From Paramacrobiotus metropolitanus (taxonomy: Eukaryota > Tardigrada > Eutardigrada > Parachela > Macrobiotidae): a stretch of DNA of 64,000 nucleotides. Below, one piece after another: positions 45,716 through 57,064 of the stretch. Location: contig NW_026570467.1 of the NCBI RefSeq assembly GCF_019649055.1, positions 33,537-97,536 on the forward strand, written 5' to 3'. Each line of letters opens with the position of its first letter. The first letter of the stretch is position 1. Below the pieces are notes generated by a model. It ran no database searches and was not told where the DNA came from. It saw nothing but the letters and a program-made list of their open reading frames with translations. The position numbers and the translations under genes are program-made.

Positions 45716-45743
45716 TAGTAGACCCCGCGCAAACTGCGCGGAA
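45716..45743 (-). mobile_element. Helitron-like 3' terminal hairpin (variant)
   Basis: On the minus strand, TTCCGCGCAGTTTGCGCGGGG and then TCTACTA match 55091-55118. The expected CTAG is CTAT here. The internal sequence of the element cannot be delimited. Confidence 0.35.
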
Positions 45744-47102
45744 CAAATCAACGTACTGCAGAAAATATAAACTCATTATTGCCAAATTAATGTGGCTTTT
45801 AAAAATTAACATTAAAATAATTTAATTTGACTTGCAAATACTGTAATGACAAAAGGACAATTAATCCACGGCCCACACTTCCTTTTTACCTCACTGACAG
45901 TAACTACTCCGAACTGTCCGTTAGTTCACAATTCTACCGATAACATTATGTTTGTATGAACATTTACAGCGAAAATAAGTACTCTCGGTCCGTTAACTGG
46001 AAAGTCGGGACATCAAAAATATGAACTTTTGTATTCCGGAAACGTTCTGTTTTTTGTGTAACTTTCTAACAAATTATTTTAGTTTTACCTGGTCAGCCAC
46101 CAAGCAAACTCCGCTCAACTTTATCCCCAAAATTATTTCTGCTCGCCCCTTTTGCGACTTTTTTAATTTCAGTCGGCCCGGTGATAGCAAATCAACTGAT
46201 TCACAACCGCTGTTGTCCTTGCCTTCCATTACTGGTTATAGTACTTACTTCCCGGTTAATAATCATCATGTCTTCAGCCATAACTATTATTTTCAATGCG
46301 TAGTCGTTTTTACTTTGATAGTTTATACGCAACATTTTAACTACTTATTTAAAATTTTATCGCAACTGTTGTGACATCCGGTAGTTAATCCAAGGCCCCA
46401 AACCGTCTAGGGAGTCTCATTGTGTTTTATACTGTGTAAATGTAATGCATAATCATTTTATAACCAAGCGTCACGTACGATTCTTTTTTAAATAAGTTCT
46501 ATAACATTCGAAAAATGTGCTCTCAGAAAGGGTCAGATGATTTTCGGCAACAAAGACAATCGTACCCGCCCGTGGGAGCATTGAATTGAAAACTGTTCAA
46601 ACCGCTTCGGCTGGCAGCTACTTTATCTGCATTCTGCAGATCTTGTAGTCCCCGCTTCTCCACAGTGAATGTGAGCCCTTTGAAAATCTTCCTTCAGCCC
46701 TTTCATTTTCTTCCTCGAAACTGACTTTCGACGAAAAATTAATAAGCTCAAAAGCTCCCAAATGACATACGCAAAGGTTTGAATTTAATTCTGTGTAGTG
46801 TTCAGCGGAGTTGTCGGAGTTGCGTTTCTGGCTGTCTCATAGACTCTCACTCTGTTGGAGACAGTGGTGGCGTGATTGGCTTGGCAGTGATGGGTTCTTG
46901 ACTTTTCCCGTAGACTTTGTATGGTATGTTTTTTTTTAAATTTTCTTTCAAGTCTCAAATAGTTTGAGAAAACTAACCCGTTTCTGCAAATCTATGATCG
47001 CAGCGCTATTGAATGATCTATAGACAATCAAAGTTTGGTTCAGTGTATCGTTTGCAAAAGGGAGATACGAATGGAATTTTGCTAAGGTTTACGCTATTAA
47101 TT
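45744..47102. other. Intergenic with one dispersed repeat, no gene recognised
   Basis: The reverse complement of about 46840-47030 resembles 53920-54070: GATCATTC(A/G)ATAGCGCTG, a GTTTGAGA-GAAAACT word, and AAAGTCTACGG. The ORF at 46021-46374 has no recognisable domain. Confidence 0.4.
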
Positions 47103-48103
47103 GTGACGTTGCGCAAACACGCTTCTCGTGGCGGTTGCTACTTCTCGTCGCTTTTAAGTGTGTTTCTTCGCGCCTCTCGAAAGTGTAAAAGAAACTTGGC
47201 GTCGTTTATCGAATCTCATCTTGTAGCTGCAATTTTGGCTCGTGAATTTTTTATTCCCGAAACGCCGCATTTGTTTGTTCATGCTTGTATCTTTGCTCAC
47301 GCAGCCACCGATGGCATTGCTCATCCTGTAAATACTGGGATATTTGGAGCTACATCCCATCAGTGTTCCATATTAGGGAGGTTAGTGCAATACTGGATAA
47401 ACTTCAGGAAAGGTAGACTTGTGAGAGTCCGTAGTAGTGCGCGTTTAAACGTGCGAACCTTCGCGGGTTCGACGGCACTTTGCCTCGAGAATTTTGTGTA
47501 AACACTCGATAAACAAAACAATTAATTTCTTAATTTGACTTAAATTATAACCTGCAAAGTGGATGATAAAAGGAGAGAAGATTGTGTAGATTTATTATTA
47601 CTCTTGTGTAAACGGTATGTATGGCAGATGACAACTGTTTTCTATACGGTCTGATGAGCAGGTGAAGTGCTTATCACAAACACTTACAGCTACTGAGCTG
47701 CTCGATGAAAAGACCTTTATTGTGCTTTTCGCCAATTGTTTAGTGTTTAGAATGAGGTCAAAAATGAGTTATCAATATTATCTGCTTATTGTACAGTACA
47801 ATGGATAATTTATTCGTATGAACGAGTTGCATTGGTTTTTATTTGGCAGGGTAAAAATTGTGGATGTCTCTCTGTCGGCTGTCTTCACGTCGTCATCGTT
47901 GCGGAAAGCAAATCACGGTAAGTGAAGCTCTGCAAAGCCAGTAAATGAATCGCAGTTTTTGAAGGGTTTACTTAAATATTTTTTAAATTTGTGAGGTAAT
48001 ATTTTTTAAATTTGAGAGGTAATATAAAAGGTTGCGTGCAGGCTGCTGGATTTCTCTGGAGCGTTTCGGTTTTGGACATCGTGTGAAACCTACAACTGTT
48101 ACC

Positions 48104-49409
48104 ATGTGGGATGTCGACGATGCAGGTTCTGGTTGGGATGCCACCGATGTAGCTTCTGGTTGGGATGCAGTGGATGATGCCGACGGAGCGCAGACTTGTC
48201 TTTCTTCCGTTACTTTAGGTACATTTCCAACTTGACGAACAGATTCTATTGGCGCTCGCAATAGAAACTATACTTGTAGTTTTTTGATGAAATTTTTTAA
48301 CATTTCAGATCCCCTGCTAAGAAACGACAGAAGCGAAAACGATCGGTTAAACAGCAAGAATGCGATCTCGAGCTGATACGGGCTGTAGCGGACTCGCTGG
48401 TTTACTCAATGCCATTAGTTGAAAGGGAAGCCGTTTGGAAGAAGATTGCAGAGAAAATCAGCAAGCCTGAGCAGATAAGAAGCACCAAGTACTGTAGAGA
48501 CAGAACGCGAAAACTGTTGTTGGAATACAAGGCGCTGAAAAATCCTAACGTTGACCCCACTGGTGACGAACAGCAACCAGAGCCTTCAGAGTTTGAGCAG
48601 TTTTTGGAAACTGTTTATGCAGCTGAAGAAGAGTCTAAATCAATGACGGAAGCGCAGAAAGTGAAAGAGTCAGAAAACAAGAAGCTGGTAGAAAAACTGG
48701 AGGAGAAAGCCAAACAAAGAATGGCCCTTAAAGCAGCGACTAATGGAGATTCGAGCGATCTTGACTGGGAGATGGATGAAGGTAATTTTTTAGCGGTGTA
48801 GAGTTAATGTCTGTACGCGATCGTAATTGCTTCTTGGTCAACTTATTGCTAATGATTGGTTGCAGATATATCTCTTGTGTAATTTTGTTAATTATTTGTA
48901 ATTTTGTTAATTATTTGTAATTTTGTTAATTATTTAACTTATCTGCGTTGTGAATAACTGTAATCAAAATTGATTAATGCACGACTGGCCACAACAAAAT
49001 GCGAATATTTTGTGTGATTTTATTTAATGTATTGTTTAACAAACCAGTAACGGTCACTGCGTTTTCTTTAATTTACAGAAGCCCGAGTGCGTCATGAAGA
49101 GGAAAATCCGGAGATGTATTCAGCAACTGGCACACCGCGCAAGAAAAAGAGTCGAATGTTTTTTACCCCAGTTAAAAATACGTCTCCGTTTAAAAGTGTG
49201 TGGGATCTGGCAGAAGAAATCGCGATCAGTTATTCAAGGAAAAATTCCGCAGCGAGGCGCAAGTGCGTAAAGAAGAATTACAAGATAAACGAGAGGCCAG
49301 AGAATTCGATCGAGAGGAAAGAGAAAAGGATCGACAGTTAGAACGACAAAGGCTGGACGTTGAACGAAAAAGAACGAAAGTGATGCTACAGCTAGAAATG
49401 CGCAGTTAA
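48104..49409 (+). pseudogene. Harbinger Myb/SANT-like accessory protein (multi-exon, frameshifted)
   Basis: The middle exon (48309-48781) has a nuclear-localisation run KKRQKRKR, then a Myb/SANT-like helix region: LELIRAVADSLVYS, VWKKIAEKI, RSTKYCRDRTRKLLLEYKAL. An acidic coiled stretch follows. GTAATT is the donor. The next exon starts at 49079 and reads EARVRHEEENPEMY to VWDLAEEI, then needs a frame change near 49220 to continue as RDQLFKEKFRSEAQVRKEEL, a coiled coil, to 49409. A possible first exon (48104-48218) has SGWDATD/SGWDAVD repeats but joins out of frame. In this superfamily such proteins bind the element ends and carry the transposase into the nucleus. Confidence 0.65.
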
Positions 49410-49645
49410 CTCTTTTACAACAAAGTCAGGAGACTATGCGAGATATGATGATGCTAGTGCTGAAAAGAATTAAGTTTTTTGGTGTTTTATGTTCAGTTTC
49501 AATCTAGAGGTCACAATTGCAGCAAAATTAGTGAATAGAAAAATCTTGACATACTCTGAAAATCATGAGCAAGTGTGTTTGATCACGAGGACCAGTGCGC
49601 ACTTCCACTGTCAGGTAATTTATGGATTTCAAGATCAGGAAACTT

Positions 49646-50716
49646 CTATACAGAAAAATACTCTTTCAGGGTTGGCGGATGACTGTCAAAATAGTCGCCG
49701 GTCTGACTGCCGTATAAACAAGTATGGGCATTCGCTAGAATTACTGCAACGGGAACATATTTACCTGGCTGCGTAAGAAAAACTTTCATATTATCTCTGT
49801 CTGTTATAAACCGAAAAAGCTGTTCAACTTTTTTAAATCCTTATTCAACACAGATCCGAAGAGGTTTCATTTCGTCGTTCATTTTTGCTTGCCATGAGCC
49901 GACTGTTGTGTTTTTGTAAACCGGCATGACGTACAGGCTTTTCGCATAGGCACTGTCAGCGTACACCATAAAGCGATTATCCGCAGCAATATCATATTTG
50001 TTGTTCAAGTCCTGGATACGATCAGCAAGGAGACTTCTTCGAAATACCGTACTGTCGTGTAATTTTCCGACACACGGGCCATCAAACTGTAGAATCAAAC
50101 CATTCGGAGCTTGCAAGGATTGAAACTTCAGGGCATGATATTTCTTGTATGAAAAGAACTGTCTCTGAATTTCATCTGGTCCTTGAGGGCGACAAACTTC
50201 AATCAGGGTTCCGTCCAGATATCCCATACAGTTATCGAATAGACATCCTTATTCAACATTTTTCTGGCACAAATCTTTGAAAAACGCTTCAGTTTGATAA
50301 GGAGACACAAAAGTATGCAGCAACCGGGCCACAAAAGTATCGTATATATGATTAACACACCACGTAAAAATTCTGCTGATTGCGCTTTCTGGTTTTCCAA
50401 ATATATTGCACACTTCAATCAGGCGTCCCTTAATGGCCAGTCGTCGCAGTAGAACACATAAACATTCGATCCCGCGTAAAACAGACCTGTTATCCAGATA
50501 AACAATATCTGGTACGGAAAGAGCTGTCTTTAAACGATAAATATCCAGAAAGGTGAATCGGAAATTCGCAATACATTCATCATCAGTGAAAGAATTAAGG
50601 CGAAAATTAGTTTTTCGCTCGATATTCCACACCGGCCGATTCGGTTCAGAAAGAAAGAGAAATTCTTCATCGTCGATCGCATCACATAGGTATAAATCTT
50701 CTAAATGTCTATTCAT
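49646..50716 (-). pseudogene. Harbinger DDE transposase with two in-frame TAA codons
   Basis: One uninterrupted frame of 357 codons runs from ATG 50716 to TAG 49646-49648, apart from TAA at 50249-50251 and 49841-49843. The first segment is an N-terminal helical region (CIANFRFTFLDIYRLKTAL). The second begins GYLDGTLIEVCRP, giving the first catalytic Asp. It continues through GPCVGKLHDSTVFRRSLLAD and FMVYADSAYAKSLYVMP, the second Asp. The likely third acidic residue is the Glu of RICVE, immediately before the second TAA, and the frame then goes on with GFKKVEQLF. Family, order and spacing fit DDE_Tnp_4-type transposases. It is inactive unless both stops are read through. Confidence 0.8.
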
Positions 50717-50926
50717 TTTTGCAATATTCTAAGATGAATATTTTTGCAATATTCAATAGCTTCGCAAATGTAGTGTACTGATACAGCAGAAAATTCAAAG
50801 CCTACCAGCTACAGCATTTGCTTTGCGCAAGCTCAAATGTGACCGGTGTTTGCTTCCCGTCGCATCTAGTGCTAAAAGCGACGAGAAGTAGCAACCGCCA
50901 CGAGAAGCGTGTTTGCGCAACGTCAC

Positions 50927-52210
50927 TAATATATAGAGATTACATTTATTACTTGTAGTTAACCGTAGGAAGCCAGCATTCGTACTGAGTCAGTACTACT
51001 TACTGCTACCGTGCTACGTACTCTTGTACGTGTTAACAGCATACGTCGGTAACCAAGTAAGTCAGGAATAGGCAAGATTGTAATAACGCAATCAGATTTA
51101 CACGACTATTGCAAATATCAACATAGGCAAAAACCGCCGAATGAGTTCGAAATTTTGCATGATGGTGTCATAATCAATGTTTTCGCTGGTCGTGGGTGAT
51201 CAATGGTTTGGTTAGTCGAATACTCACACAGAACCCATTCTGTTTGAATACAGTACTTAATTTCACCCGGCTGCTGTCTGTCGCTAGATTCCAGGCGCCA
51301 TTGGGGTGATCTTTTTTGTAAGCGTTTGCTGTAAGTTCCTTCTTCAAATTACTGGCGAATCCCCTTGTACCTCAGCCGCCATTTCGCCGACCGGCGTCGT
51401 TCCACTTTTTGGACAACTATACAGTAAAATTGTTTTGCTTGCTAATGCTGACTAGCGTGTAGTGTCGACTGCACTTATCTGCGTGCCCGGAATCGAGAGC
51501 AGTGATCACATGGTTAGGTGATTAAGAAACTGGATATGTTTGTGCAACCATCAGCAGTATTTCCAGTCCATGTAAGCGTTAGAAAATATCGCAGCGGGTG
51601 ATTGCCGTGTGCAAAGCGTGGAGACGACAGAGACCTTGAAAAAGCAATACTGTTATCGGCCAAGTACATGAGACTTCTCATCTGCAATGCCATGACTCAT
51701 GACGACATCACACGAGCCCGACCCGTGTCCGTCAAGGTCGATCGTCAAGGACACTGACATCACAGTTATGTCATTATTGCTCATTATTAATCATAATGAT
51801 ATCACACTAATGAATCACGGCCTTATTCCAACCGGTCCTGTTCCATATATAAAGGACGCCCCGACCAGCCGGAAATCATTCGAGTCTTTTCTATTCTGCT
51901 GATCAGCTAATGATTAATATACTCGTACAGAAGTGGGCGATGGTCAAAGATTATTAAAAGGTCGTGCACACCTGGTTGATTGGTTCGTTTGTAATATATA
52001 GGTAAATGGTCATCGTTGACCTTTCATTAGGGCTCATACACACAACACCGTAGGTACACACACAGGTTAAAGAACTGAGAACTCGTCACCATTGTTGTGA
52101 CAGCAAGAACGGTTTGATGCAAGAAGCAGTGAGCAATTCCGTGCCGTGCATAACAAAAAGCAGTCGCTTACCGTTTGCATGCTCTCGCACTTTGTGTGCC
52201 ATGTTAATGG
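50927..52210. other. Intergenic, no gene recognised
   Basis: No coding region is convincing. Around 51700-51880 there is a promoter-like segment, described separately. Confidence 0.35.
51846..51881 (+). promoter_or_regulatory. Candidate core promoter (TATA box plus initiator)
   Basis: TATATAAAGG (51846-51855) is followed about 30 bp later by TCATTC, an arthropod-like initiator match. The spacing is what RNA polymerase II core promoters use. Only a 15-codon ORF (ATG 51910) follows closely, so a non-coding or spliced transcript would have to be assumed. Confidence 0.3.
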
Positions 52211-52466
52211 ATACTTCGCTTCGTCCATTATTTTAATCAGTACCACTTTAGGAATCAATATATTAATCACTTTTACTGCATATGTAGATACAGTGCTGGT
52301 CTTGCTGCATAGATTGCATGGACTGAATGGCAATGCATAGACTTCATTTGAGTCAGCCGTGGTTGTTCATGTAGCCGCCCGCCACAGAGGCTGTCAATTC
52401 AGTGAAGTGATTAATATATTGATCCCTAAAGCGGTACTGATTAAAATAATGGACGAAGCGAAGTAT
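52211..52466. repeat. 62-bp inverted repeat with a 132-bp spacer
   Basis: Bases 52211-52272 are the reverse complement of 52405-52466 with two mismatches. The arm begins ATACTTCGCTTCGTCCATTA. Transcribed, it would fold into a long hairpin. The 64-codon ORF over the left arm has no family match. Confidence 0.85.
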
Positions 52467-52857
52467 GCTAAATTTCTAACTAACAATCTTAGCTTTTAAC
52501 ATAAGTCACAAGGCTTGCGTCCTGTGTAGTGTATGCATGTGTATGCATGGGCTGGTTGGCGGTAAATACTTTCATAGCCGATTTCCGCAGTAAACTGGCA
52601 AATAATGTTAGTTGTTAAAAATATATACGGTGCTAGAGAATGGTTGTTATTGAAAACAACAGTGCACCGACAAAATAGCCCTCGCTGCGCTCGGTGCAAA
52701 CAAACCGTCTTTTCTAACTGTTTTTGTGGCATCCTTGATATTAGTGCTATTAACTGCCTATCTTTCAGCAATTATGGAAACACTGATAGTTCACCGAGAT
52801 ACTAGCACATTCACGCATGCCGACTCAGCATCAAGTCGTCTAAAGTGGAGAAAAAAG

Positions 52858-53150
52858 TGAGTCAGCTAAAAAGTTATACAATCTAATCTGAGCAACGCAG
52901 CAATTAGCGGTAACAGAGAAATCAGAGTGAACACCATGCCTCCAAATGCGCACCTTCATAAGATGACGATTTCAAAAAATCTGGTCACCAATCAAATAGC
53001 TGACATCATAATTCTTTCAGCAGCTAATATTTTGTTGTACTTTCGACTGACCTCTGCAGTCTATGAGCGCTGCACGCGTATCATTCAATGAGATAAACAA
53101 GTGCTCCACGCTTGCCGCCGGTGACTCAGAGCCACGCCGCATATAGCGTA
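52858..53150 (+). promoter_or_regulatory. Upstream region of kinase copy E with two bZIP-like sites and a TATA-like box
   Basis: TGAGTCAGC starts at 52858 (522 bp before the ATG) and TGACTCAGA at 53122 (258 bp before). GCCACGCCGCATATAG follows. Both distances are identical to those in copy B. GCGCACCTTCATAAGATGAC near 52956 is shared with copies A and B. Confidence 0.5.
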
Positions 53151-53379
53151 TAATATAAAATGTCGCAGTTAGCGCAAATTACATTCCCGTGCTTGTCGGG
53201 CCGCTTCACAAACACAGTCGTAGAGAGCTCAGCGCGACATTGTGCTAGCTATCGGTGCAGTTTAATACGCTGGCGATTTCGAATAAATTTGGCAACGAAA
53301 GGCTGCGCTACCATATAAATTAAATCGATCGGTCTCTTACTGCAAGGACTGTTCCGACAGCGGTTGTTTCTGCAACACA

Positions 53380-56079
53380 ATGTCGTTGCAGCGTCAAACT
53401 GTGTGTTTTGGGAGCACTTGCCAGTATGAATACGATGATTGTGACTTCATTGGAAAAGGAAGCTTTGGTAAGGTTTACAAGGCCAGCATTACGGAGCGCG
53501 GCAATTATGCTGGACCTGACGTTGTGGCTGTGAGATCTTTCCATATACACGAGAAGAGTTTTGTGGAAAACCCAGAGAACTATGCCAAACTGCAGGAGAG
53601 ATTCGAAACGATGCTGAAGCTGAAACACGATCACTTGGTGGTCTACCATCAGATCTCCATCATCCCCACACTTTGTAGTGCAAACGTGGAGTTAGTCATG
53701 GTCTACTATCCTGGTAAGTATGTGAATTATACTACGCTTTTTAAGCAATTTAGTGATCGTTGTCATGCTGAGCGTTGTCATACATCCGACATCGTTCGTC
53801 TACCCCAGTGTTTCTTTTTTTGGCAGTAGCCATCAAAATCCTTTATAATAAAAGATTAAGAGGGGGCGTGACCAGTGTGTCTGTCAAATCCCCCAGAATC
53901 GGAGACTGGATCAATATTCAACATTTACGGATCATTCGATAGCGCTGATTTCGTAGATGAGCCCGCAGCTTTCGGATTTCAAAAAACAAACATCGTTTGA
54001 GAGAAAACTGTAAAAAACCCTATCATAGAAAGTCTACGGAACCCCAACACAACCAATCAGCGAAGACTTAAAGTAACTGCCTTGCTGCAGAGCTTGCGCG
54101 GGTTGTATCGTGTAACAAAATTTGAAATGTAACAAAATTTTTCAAATTTTGTTTGTTTGCTGTTTTCGGTCTGCAATGGCTTTTGGAAACCTTTTTTCAA
54201 TAGCAGTGGGTTTAAGGATCAAAAAAATTTAGGCTCAAGAAAGGTTTAAGTCATTTTGACAACTGAACGCACAAACGACCCAGGGAACTTAGGGAATAAG
54301 GGAAGTATCCCAAGCGAGAGCTGCATGCGTCGTGAATCTTGCTGGCAGCCTGGCAGTACCAATTATCAAGTAGCTGCGGGATGACGGTGGTGGCTTCAGG
54401 TTTAATACTTAGGAAAACTGGAAAAGGCATGTTTTGCGGTAGTTAACTGGTTTCGTTTTAAATTAACCTTACTCCGATGTCACTGTTTCATTAGTTTCGT
54501 ATAATCGTATTATACCGATGAAAAACGGTATTTTTAAAATTAGTAACAGAAAAGGTATATTTACAGAAGGCGAAGCGGAGCTGCTGCGCCAGCGGAGCTC
54601 GCTAAGCAGGAGGTGCAGCCATCAGATGAGACATCGTTTGGCAGTTTTCTTTCTTACGGTTTATCAGCCAGCTCTGCAAGACTGCAATAATTGACCCTTT
54701 GAGAGTTATTTAAGTACTAACAATTGTAAGTAGTTAGTTGGTGTGGGATGCCACTTGCCGCTGGAAAGAATAAATTAATTCGGTAATAGCTTACCGTAGT
54801 TTTTGTCAATGAAGTTGACTCTATTAATAAGTGCGGTAATTTTTATTTTAATTGCATTTATCATCAGGCAGCAGCCGATTTCCTCTGCGCACGTTGTGCG
54901 TCAGCCATACTACCGTAGAACTGCATACATATAGCTATAGGTAATTTTATCAGGACACTTGCAAGTTGCAACACGTAATCTAAATTAAAATATAGAATTT
55001 CTAATTGTGATCCGTATTCTTCTTATTAGATCAATTATAATTTGAGTCTTAGCAGCCTATAAATAACGTAAATTGTTTGTAGCTGATTTCTTCCGCGCAG
55101 TTTGCGCGGGGTCTACTAGTAATTATCATAAGGTGCAACGACTACACCACAGTGACCGCACGGTCCACACTATCTGCACACTGAACGTTGAAAAAAGCCA
55201 AAATCTCTATTCCTCCCTCAAGTTAAAAGTTAACGTAATTAGATCCGCCTTAGCGCTTCCCTCAATAACAGCTGAACTCATATTCCTCTGATTAGATAAG
55301 CTGTTTTCTGTGCGGTTGGCGAAACTAGTAAAGAAGATGAATTAAGCGCGGTTTAATGGACTTAAGTTTGAGTTGTCATTACGAACGTCAAATTGATAGG
55401 TGTCGCATGAATTTTAGCTGGCAACCTGAAAAGTAAGCTGAGAAGGATGAGAGACAACGAAATGCTTCTGAGTGTTGAAGACGTCCTCAGTTACGCGCTG
55501 GACCTGGCTGATGGACTGGCGTTCCTGCACGAGCGCGGCATTACTCACGGCGACCTGAAACCAGCAAACGTGCTCATCGACAACTTCAACGCCCAGCGCG
55601 AGACTCTGCGCATATCCGACTGCGACGGCCTCGTTACTTTTCAACGCTGCAGCGTTAGCTCACTGGATTACGAGCATTTCCGCAGCAGCGAGCGCTACAT
55701 GTCGCCGGAAATGGTTCGTGCGATAGGACCACGGGAAACCCTCACCACGTGGCCTCCGATGCCCGACTCGACCACGGACGTGTGGAGCTTGGGGTGCGTA
55801 CTGCGGCAGTTCATCTGCGCTGCAACGGGCGACTACAGAGAAATGCTGCAACATCCGGTCAGTGGAAGAGTGCTGGGTGCGACTGGAACCATTAGTGACT
55901 TGGCTTACTCGACAGCGGTTATGCGAGGGTATATTCCTATCATCCATGATGCCGCGCCCGTTCCATCCCAGCTAGCCGCGTGTATTCGCAACTGCCTGTG
56001 CAGCGCTAGTAGCCACAGAATATCTGCGCGCCAGGTCTTGAATTATGTATCCCAGATCAACGAGAACCACATACCATAA
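53380..56079 (+). CDS. Family-1 protein kinase, copy E (intact, two exons)
   Basis: I join 53380-53713 to 55418-56079, giving 331 residues. The glycine loop is GKGSFG (25-30), beta3 is VAVR with Arg52 in place of Lys, the catalytic loop is HGDLKPAN with Asp157, DCD at 179-181 replaces DFG, and YMSPEM and DVWSLGC are present. The other copies have TTTTAGCAG or TTTTAGGAG before GGCAACC. Here it is TTTTAGCTG, so only the upstream AG is usable. That adds one codon (Ala112) and keeps the frame. The 1.7-kb intron contains a dispersed repeat and a Helitron-like end. No signal peptide is seen. The catalytic-loop and metal Asp are kept, so weak activity or pseudokinase function are both possible. Confidence 0.8.
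53920..54070 (+). repeat. Dispersed repeat in the copy E intron
   Basis: It shares ordered blocks with the reverse complement of 46840-47030 (GATCATTCGATAGCGCTG, GTTTGAGAGAAAACTG, GAAAGTCTACGG). No coding content is seen. It is probably a transposon fragment. Confidence 0.45.
55093..55119 (+). mobile_element. Helitron-like 3' end (hairpin plus CTAG)
   Basis: CCGCGCA-GTT-TGCGCGG forms a 7-bp hairpin. CTAG ends 10 bases after it and is followed by T (55120). A hairpin about 10 nt before CTRR, inserted next to T, is the Helitron 3' signature. The 5' end (TC...) is not located. A related hairpin is at 45716-45743. Confidence 0.5.
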
Positions 56080-57064
56080 ACGTGTTTGGTTCGCGTTCTG
56101 GGTACAGTGAAGGCAGCTAGATAATATCGATTCATATCCAGCATCTGAAGAATAGCTCATATATGACATATGAATACGTAATGCGTAGGAAGCGTGTATT
56201 ACGTACATATGTGCTGTTACGTATGTGTTATCTGTTCTGTTAGGTACGATTGCTGTTCTTATCTAACGCATTTGATCACTAAATCCATCGGCGATCTCTT
56301 TGCACGTGCAGTGTGTTGGAGTCTTGATGGAGAAGACTGTGAAGTTAGCTTTTACTAGAAAGTTGGTGTGACCTTCTGGTAGAAGTGCGTTCTGTGTTGT
56401 TGATCAAACATTTGGGAAGCTCCTGAGTGTTTGGGTTTCGGTAGTTTTCGTTAGGCACATCCGCTGTACCCAGCGGAAATACTTAGTCTGTGTACGACCA
56501 CTCATTGGAGTCCAGAGCGTATTCCACTGAACCCACAGTGTATGTTTGGTCATCGCGGAGTACGGTAGTTGTGTGAAACTTCCGTATAGCATGTCAGTAT
56601 TATATATTGCCTTTTGATTATATATGATATAGGATCAAATGGAAACGTCCAAAGAAGGTCTAGCAAACGACTACGAATTTATTGCAGTTGAAATATGAGA
56701 CGTCAACGTTATTGTAGGCGTTCTTATGGGCGCCAGTTGTGTTAACTATTATTCTTCCGAATTGTTTTAGATCATATTAGTGAAATATTTTCTGAAATTG
56801 ATCTGGAGCGATTTTCTTATTGGGTGACTTCAATTTCCCATGCAAGCGCTAATTGGAGTAAACTGACATCCAGTACGTCTCACGTTAATTTAAAACAAAT
56901 CGTTTCGTTTCCAGCTCGTAATAATAATTTGCTTGCCTTTTTAAAAAGAAACTATGAACAACAGCAATAAACATCTACGAGTACAAAGATCGGTACAAAT
57001 TCAGCACAATATCAGACAATCATATTTTTGCCAAATCCCATAAAGTGAGTACTCTACTGCGAAT
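56080..57064. other. Intergenic between convergent kinases E and G, no gene recognised
   Basis: ACGTAATGCGTAGG-AGCGTGTATTACGTA near 56175-56200 is a weak inverted repeat. The ORF at 56404-56592 (-) lacks motifs. Confidence 0.35.

Larger units (their letters stand above)
47103..50926. mobile_element. PIF/Harbinger DNA transposon, complete but defective
   Basis: Perfect 54-bp terminal inverted repeats lie at 47103-47156 and 50873-50926, starting GTGACGTTGCGC. If one further base is included at each end, AAT stands on both sides and could be the 3-bp target duplication typical of the superfamily. The element holds the expected pair of convergent genes: a Myb/SANT-like protein on the plus strand and a DDE transposase on the minus strand. 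Identical termini suggest recent movement. Both genes are broken, so movement must have been in trans or the breaks are later. Confidence 0.9.

Noticed and set aside
47013-47501. 162-codon open frame on the plus strand
   Set aside because: It starts outside and runs through the 54-bp terminal inverted repeat of the Harbinger element. It shows no domain.
49646-50716. TAA as a sense codon (altered genetic code)
   Set aside because: The intact kinase E and the LRR gene end at TAA, and other frames are not littered with internal TAA. The two TAA are specific to this transposase.
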